Assembly: GCA_002367375.1 (NCBI GenBank)
Contig: DFBR01000179.1
Location: 452 to 12,304 of the forward strand
Direction of reading: 5' to 3'
From: Erythrobacter sp. UBA3075
Lineage (GTDB): Bacteria; Pseudomonadota; Alphaproteobacteria; Sphingomonadales; Sphingomonadaceae
Length of the DNA stretch: 11,853 nucleotides
The notes under the pieces are model-generated. The model was not told where the DNA came from, made no database searches, and saw nothing but the letters and a program-made list of their open reading frames with translations. The translations under genes and the position numbers were made by a program. Shown in pieces: positions 8,125-11,853 of the stretch; positions within the stretch are counted from its first letter, which is position 1, and each line of letters begins with the position of its first letter.

Positions 8125-8200
8125 GTGGCAATTTCCGGCAACGCACCCCTAAAGCGGTCGCGCCGCTGGGATTTGCCGGCGGAGTGCGGTCGCTGCCCAT
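8125..8200 (-). pseudogene. Possible start of a lost gene downstream of the acyl carrier protein
   Basis: Immediately after the acyl carrier protein TAG (8203-8201) an ATG at 8200-8198 opens a frame beginning MGSDRTPPANPSGATALGV and RCRK. It runs out of plausible protein near 8125, where the opposite strand begins to look like a membrane-protein fragment. The abutting TAG-ATG would fit the tight packing of this operon. I do not recognise the peptide. It may be the 5' stub of a gene truncated by the rearrangement, or a chance open frame. Confidence 0.22.
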
Positions 8201-8449
8201 CTACCCGGGACCGTTTTCCAACAGCCACTGCACCGCGCCGCCAACGGTCACAAAGCGGGCGGCTTCTGCATCGGGAATGTCGATGCCGGTCCGCTGGTGC
8301 AGCGCGGCGATCAGGTTGAAGATGTCCATAGAGTCGAGATCCAGCGCATCGCGCACATCCTCGTCATCGCCGATGGTCACCGGAGCCACATCAGGAGCGA
8401 TCGCCTCGATTTCTTCGATCACCAACGCGCGGATTTCAGGCATGTTCAC
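8201..8449 (-). CDS. Acyl carrier protein encoded in the dehydrogenase operon
   Basis: This small acidic four-helix carrier has 82 residues from GTG, or 80 from the ATG at 8443. The phosphopantetheine attachment motif is DSMD, with Ser40 (GTG numbering) at the start of helix 2, preceded by the usual acidic stretch IGDDEDVRDALDL. Helix 3 and 4 signatures (GIDIPDAEAARFVTVGGAV) are conserved in spacing. The GTG overlaps the E2 stop as GTGA, matching the ATGA couplings in this operon. GGAGG lies 4 bases before the GTG and 10 before the ATG, so both starts are possible. A housekeeping AcpP would normally sit between fabG and fabF; this one is the last surviving gene of an acyl-CoA-producing operon. 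It may receive acyl groups, serve a lost downstream enzyme, or supply octanoyl-ACP for lipoylating E2. Confidence 0.88.
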   Translation of the reverse strand: MNMPEIRALVIEEIEAIAPDVAPVTIGDDEDVRDALDLDSMDIFNLIAALHQRTGIDIPDAEAARFVTVGGAVQWLLENGPG

Positions 8450-9615
8450 AGGTCCTCCGGATGGGCTAGCAATTCTTCGATATGGCGCAGGAGCAAAGCC
8501 CCTCTGTGTCCGTCATTGGCCCGGTGATCGCCTGCCAGACTGACATTCATAACCGGGCGTATCGCCAGCGCGTCGTCGCTGGCCCACGGATGGGTGCGCG
8601 GGCTGCCAAATCCAATAATCGCCACCTGGGGTGGGTAGATGATCGGCCAGAGGCTATCGACACCGCGCTCTCCCAAACTGGAAATCGTCACTGTTGGATC
8701 GCCTATTTCGGAAGATCGCAGCTCACCGCGCCGGGTCCGGGCAACAAGATCGCGCAGCTTCTTCATCAGATCGGGCAGCGAATGTTCGGCGGTATTCCGA
8801 ATAGCCGGTGCCGCCAGCCCGCCACCGCGAATCGAGATGGCGCTTCCAACATGCACCGCTTCGCTGGGCTGATAGCCATCCGCTTTGTAGAAGCCGTTGA
8901 AGTCAGGAAAGTCGCCGACCGCAACAGCCGCCGCTTTCAGGAGAACAACACCAAGAAGGAGCCGCTCGGCAGGCGCGCGGGCCTCGTTATATTTGGACAG
9001 CCAGGACAGCGTGGGTGCCATGTCGATGCGATGCATCAGGTAATAATGCGGTATATCGCGCTTTGAGCGGCCCATGGCGGCGGCGATAGCGCGGCGCATG
9101 GCGGACGGATCGACCCCGTTGGAGTGCGCGGTGGCAGGCTGAACGCCTGCACTTTCAACATCGGACAGCTGAATTGCCCCGTCCGGACCCGTCCCCGTTA
9201 TGGCGGCGAGATCAATGCCCCGATCCGCCGCAAGTGTGCGGGCGGCAGGAGAAGCGCGCAGTTCAGCAGCAATACGCGGCGGCCTTTTTTGTTCAGGAGG
9301 CGACACTGCAGCCGCTGCAGCAGCAGGCGGCTTGTCTGTGTCGATACCTGCGTCGTCGGAAACATGTCCCTCAGCATGGCCATCGCCGGCTATCCGGGCC
9401 AGCGCCGTTCCCACCGGCACGCTTTGCCCCGGATCGACCAGCAAAGCCTCGATCTCGCCCGCTTCGAAAACCTCGACCTCGATCGCGCCCTTATCGGTTT
9501 CGACCACCGCGATGATGTCGCCATGGTCTACACGCTCGCCGGGCTGTTTGAGCCATTCTACAAGCGTCCCGGCCTCCATGTCAGCGCCCAGCGAGGGCAT
9601 GGTAAACACGCCCAT
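8446..9615 (-). CDS. Dihydrolipoyl acyltransferase (E2) of a 2-oxoacid/acetoin dehydrogenase
   Basis: This 389-residue E2 forms the core of the complex and moves the acyl group from its lipoyl arm to CoA. It has a single lipoyl domain (2-76) with Lys42 in ETDKGAIEVEV as the lipoylation site, and an Ala-rich linker (about 95-108). A peripheral subunit-binding domain follows (about 114-152, with ASPAARTLAADRGIDLAAITGTG). The catalytic domain (about 170-389) includes ISSLGERGVDSLWPIIYPPQ and the active-site motif DHRANDG (His364, Asp368). All key residues are present. The start at 9615 places the lipoyl domain at the N-terminus, two bases after the E1 beta stop. An upstream in-frame ATG (9810) would add 65 residues that only mirror E1 beta in another frame. 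Substrate choice between pyruvate, acetoin and a branched oxoacid cannot be settled from sequence. Confidence 0.93.
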   Translation of the reverse strand: MGVFTMPSLGADMEAGTLVEWLKQPGERVDHGDIIAVVETDKGAIEVEVFEAGEIEALLVDPGQSVPVGTALARIAGDGHAEGHVSDDAGIDTDKPPAAAAAAVSPPEQKRPPRIAAELRASPAARTLAADRGIDLAAITGTGPDGAIQLSDVESAGVQPATAHSNGVDPSAMRRAIAAAMGRSKRDIPHYYLMHRIDMAPTLSWLSKYNEARAPAERLLLGVVLLKAAAVAVGDFPDFNGFYKADGYQPSEAVHVGSAISIRGGGLAAPAIRNTAEHSLPDLMKKLRDLVARTRRGELRSSEIGDPTVTISSLGERGVDSLWPIIYPPQVAIIGFGSPRTHPWASDDALAIRPVMNVSLAGDHRANDGHRGALLLRHIEELLAHPEDL

Positions 9616-9617
9616 CG

Positions 9618-10592
9618 TCAGCGCCCCAGCACTGTCCGCGCGGCCGTAACGATCTTCTCCGCGCTTGGCAAAGCTGCCTCTTCCAGATGCGCGGCATAAG
9701 GGATCGGCACTTCCTCGCTGCATACCCGGGCGAGCGGTGCGTCGAGCGTCCAGAATCCCTGCTCGACAATTCGGGCCATGATCTCGGCTGACAGGCTGCC
9801 CGAACGCCACCCCTCATCCACAATAACGCAGCGGCGTGTCTTTGCGAGCGTGGCGAGGATCGCGTCGTCGTCCAGAGGTCGTAGGACACGCAAGTCCAGC
9901 ACTTCGGCATCAATCCCATCGCCTGCCAACTGCCCGGCCGCAGCCAGCGTCTTGCCCAGTGACCCGCCATAGGTGATCAGGCTAATATCGCTGCCTTCCC
10001 GGCGGATCGCGGCATGGTCGATATCGACGCTGCCCGGATCGCCCGCCGGTCCGGTCTCGTTATACAGCAGCGCATTTTCGAAAATCAGGACAGGGTCCGG
10101 GTCGGCGAGCGCCGGGCCGAGCATTCCGCCAGCATCTTCGACCGTGGCAGGTGCCAGCACGCGAAGGCCGGGGATGTGGGCATACCAACCCTCCAGACTG
10201 TGCGAGTGCTGCGCAGCAAGCTGCCTGCCCCCGCCGGTCGCCATGCGAATGACAATCGGCACCGTCACCTGCCCGCCCGACATGTGCCGCATGGTCGCTG
10301 CATTGTTCATGATCTGGTCGAGCGCCAGCAACGAGAAATTGCAGGTCATAATCTCGACGATCGGGCGCACCCCGTTCATCGCCGCGCCGATCCCGGCACC
10401 CGTAAACGCGCTTTCGGAAAGCGGCGTATCGCGTATCCGCTGCGGGCCGAATTCCTCCAGCAGTCCCTTGGTGACCGCATAACAGCCACCGTAATGGCCC
10501 ACATCCTCGCCCATCAGGAAAACCCGTTCGTCCTCCTGCATCGCTGTACGGATCGCGCCGCGCATCGCCTCGCGGTAGGTAAGATCGGTCAT
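9618..10592 (-). CDS. E1 beta subunit of a pyruvate/acetoin-type dehydrogenase
   Basis: This 324-residue transketolase-like subunit builds the thiamine-diphosphate active site together with E1 alpha. It contains [12 protein letters not shown] (26-36), [19 protein letters not shown] (56-74) with the Glu60 that activates the cofactor, and [18 protein letters not shown] (126-143) with His129. Its C-terminal domain has [10 protein letters not shown] and VDEGW. The ATG at 10592 overlaps the E1 alpha stop as ATGA, with GGAG eight bases before it. A longer in-frame version from 10643 would add 17 unconserved residues. The protein begins directly with the catalytic fold. Housekeeping PdhB of many alphaproteobacteria, including Zymomonas, carries an extra N-terminal lipoyl domain that is missing here. 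This suggests a second, acetoin-type or specialised complex. Confidence 0.93.
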   Translation of the reverse strand: MTDLTYREAMRGAIRTAMQEDERVFLMGEDVGHYGGCYAVTKGLLEEFGPQRIRDTPLSESAFTGAGIGAAMNGVRPIVEIMTCNFSLLALDQIMNNAATMRHMSGGQVTVPIVIRMATGGGRQLAAQHSHSLEGWYAHIPGLRVLAPATVEDAGGMLGPALADPDPVLIFENALLYNETGPAGDPGSVDIDHAAIRREGSDISLITYGGSLGKTLAAAGQLAGDGIDAEVLDLRVLRPLDDDAILATLAKTRRCVIVDEGWRSGSLSAEIMARIVEQGFWTLDAPLARVCSEEVPIPYAAHLEEAALPSAEKIVTAARTVLGR

Positions 10593-11581
10593 GGCCGCCG
10601 CTCCGCCCCGACATGGCGGGTGAGATCGGCGACAGGTTCCCACGTCCCGTCTTGCGCAAAAGCCACCGCCTGATCAATTTCGCGAGCGATTTCAGCTTCG
10701 ATCTCGGCCACGTCGCTCTCGCGAAGTTCGCCAGCTTCGAACGCCCATGTCTTGAACCGCCTGATCGGTCCGCGCTCTTTCCACGCCTCAACCTCCTCCT
10801 TTGCCCGGTAGAGCTGCGGATCGTACATTGAGTGAGCGCGAAATCGATACGTCCGGCATTCGAGAAAGCGCGGACGGCCCGTTTCGTGGATGGCCGCAAC
10901 AGCGCGGCGCGCGGCCACTTCTACGGCGACCACGTCCATCCCGTCGACGGCTTCGGATGCGATGTCGTAACAAGCAGCCTTGGCGCTGATATCGGTCTGC
11001 GATTCGGACAGGTCCAGCGCTGTGCCCATGGCATAGAGGTTGTTCTCGCACACAAACAGCACCGGCAATTGCCACAGCGCCGCCAGATTCAGAGCCTCGT
11101 GGAACTCGCCTTCAGCCACCGCGCCTTCGCCGAAGAAGCAAGTGGTGATCCGGGACCGGTCGGCCAATGTGTCCGCCAATGCGAGCCCGGCGGCGATGGG
11201 CAATCCGCCAGCCACGATGGCATTGCCGCCGTAAAAACGATGCTCTGTATCGAACAAATGCATCGACCCGCCGCGGCCACCGCTGCAGCCTTCCTGCTTG
11301 CCGAACATTTCGGCCATGATGGTATCGGCAGGCACCCCTTTCATCAGGGCGTGCCCGTGTTCGCGGTAGGTCGCCACCACCGCATCTTCGGGTGCGAGTG
11401 CTTGCATAACCCCGACAGCCACGGCTTCTTCGCCAATATAGAGATGCAGGAAGCCCCTGATCTTCTCCTGCGTATAGAGTTCGGCGCATTTCTCCTCGAA
11501 CCGGCGGATCCGCAGCATTTGATGCAGCAATGTGCGGCAATGCTCGCGCGAGAGCCGTACTTTGGCGGGATTGCCGCTCAT
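10589..11581 (-). CDS. E1 alpha subunit of a pyruvate/acetoin-type dehydrogenase (PdhA/AcoA family)
   Basis: This 330-residue thiamine-diphosphate-binding subunit, with E1 beta, decarboxylates a 2-oxoacid (or cleaves acetoin) and reductively acylates the E2 lipoyl group. Family landmarks are [14 protein letters not shown] (44-57), [11 protein letters not shown] (72-82), [11 protein letters not shown] (101-111), and the cofactor motif GEG (151-153) ending ENN (179-181). The loop [20 protein letters not shown] (245-264) carries the active-site His250. All catalytic positions look intact, and the length is normal for the family. The ATG at 11581 overlaps the ligase stop as ATGA, and GGAG lies eight bases upstream. 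Pyruvate is the default guess, acetoin the main alternative. Confidence 0.93.
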   Translation of the reverse strand: MSGNPAKVRLSREHCRTLLHQMLRIRRFEEKCAELYTQEKIRGFLHLYIGEEAVAVGVMQALAPEDAVVATYREHGHALMKGVPADTIMAEMFGKQEGCSGGRGGSMHLFDTEHRFYGGNAIVAGGLPIAAGLALADTLADRSRITTCFFGEGAVAEGEFHEALNLAALWQLPVLFVCENNLYAMGTALDLSESQTDISAKAACYDIASEAVDGMDVVAVEVAARRAVAAIHETGRPRFLECRTYRFRAHSMYDPQLYRAKEEVEAWKERGPIRRFKTWAFEAGELRESDVAEIEAEIAREIDQAVAFAQDGTWEPVADLTRHVGAERRP

Positions 11582-11853
11582 GGCCTTGTCTCCAGCGTAG
11601 AAATATCGCCTTCAGGCAGGCCGATTTCGCGCGCTTTGAGCAGACGGCGCATGATCTTGCCCGACCGCGTGCGGGGCAGGTCGTCGCGAATCTCGATGGC
11701 TCGGGGAGCCATCACTGCGCCCAGTTTCCGGCGCACATGCCCCATCAGTTCCTTGCGAAGTTCATCGGAAGGGTCATGCCCGTGGTGGAGGGTGACGTAA
11801 GCCTTCACCACCTCGCCCACGCGCTCGTCCGGCAGGCCGATAACTGCTGCCTC
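11578..11853 (-). CDS. Acetyl-CoA-synthetase-like AMP-forming ligase, C-terminal part
   Basis: Only the last 91 residues lie in the window; the gene continues past the right edge. They form the small C-terminal lid domain of the acyl/acetyl-CoA synthetase family: [20 protein letters not shown], then [18 protein letters not shown] with the invariant catalytic lysine in SGK, the residue commonly acetylated to switch off Acs. The final [10 protein letters not shown] resembles the acetyl-CoA synthetase terminus (LGDTSTL) more than long-chain ligases, so acetate or propionate is the likelier substrate. Its stop overlaps the E1 alpha start, which makes it the upstream partner in the operon. The N-terminal domain and substrate pocket cannot be seen. 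Confidence 0.88.
   Translation of the reverse strand, partial: EAAVIGLPDERVGEVVKAYVTLHHGHDPSDELRKELMGHVRRKLGAVMAPRAIEIRDDLPRTRSGKIMRRLLKAREIGLPEGDISTLETRP

Noticed and set aside
8044..8319. Plus-strand open frame running from the antiporter-like strip into the ACP gene
   Set aside because: Only the first part resembles a membrane protein. The rest is the antisense shadow of the acyl carrier protein gene.
9616..9810. N-terminal extension of E2 by 65 residues
   Set aside because: The extension lies entirely inside E1 beta in another frame and has no family similarity. The lipoyl domain begins right after the start at 9615.
10832..11800. Open frame of 322 codons antisense to E1 alpha
   Set aside because: E1 alpha on the minus strand has intact catalytic motifs along its whole length. 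The antisense frame shows no recognisable motif and crosses into the ligase gene.
1..11853. CRISPR arrays, tRNA or rRNA genes
   Set aside because: No regularly spaced repeats, cloverleaf-like segments or rRNA-like sequence were seen in a by-eye reading of either strand.

Overview
The window is GC-rich (roughly 60%) bacterial chromosome. NodT-type outer-membrane lipoprotein usage, heterodimeric E1 alpha/beta dehydrogenase genes and IS3/IS1595 relics suggest an alphaproteobacterium, most likely a sphingomonad or Erythrobacter relative. That placement is an inference from gene style, with no rRNA or phylogenetic marker to prove it. All six intact genes plus a seventh and an eighth (one cut by the window edge) lie on the minus strand in two tightly packed operons, separated and bordered by transposon and gene debris.

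Left edge (1-886): a fragment of an IS1595-family transposase N-terminus is fused, through about 10 bp of shared sequence, to the C-terminal end of an IS3-family OrfB that also carries a frameshift. Then come about 380 bp with no recognisable gene.

Centre (887-7490): a four-gene export operon reads right to left: NodT-family outer-membrane lipoprotein, YhiI-type membrane-fusion protein, RbbA (two ABC ATPase domains fused to an ABC-2 permease) and YhhJ (a second ABC-2 permease). The first two gene pairs overlap by ATGA and the last pair is 3 bp apart. Together they would form a complete tripartite ABC exporter crossing both membranes. A plausible sigma70-type promoter lies just upstream (7443-7471).

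Scar zone (7490-8200): four broken pieces lie side by side: an AI-2E-family transporter with a deletion and a frameshift, the start of an IS3-family OrfA, a strip resembling a cation/Ca2+ antiporter, and possibly the first codons of a gene that once followed the acyl carrier protein. The IS3 pieces on both sides of the exporter are the inner halves expected from two direct IS copies, so the exporter may have sat in a composite transposon.

Right (8201-11853): a translationally coupled operon reads right to left: acetyl-CoA-synthetase-like ligase (C-terminus only), E1 alpha, E1 beta and E2 of a 2-oxoacid/acetoin dehydrogenase complex, then a dedicated acyl carrier protein. E1 beta lacks the N-terminal lipoyl domain usual in the housekeeping alphaproteobacterial PDH, no E3 is seen, and the operon ends at the scar. 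The set would make acyl groups from free acid (ligase) and from a 2-oxoacid or acetoin (E1/E2) next to a private carrier. This is the most interesting unexplained unit in the window.
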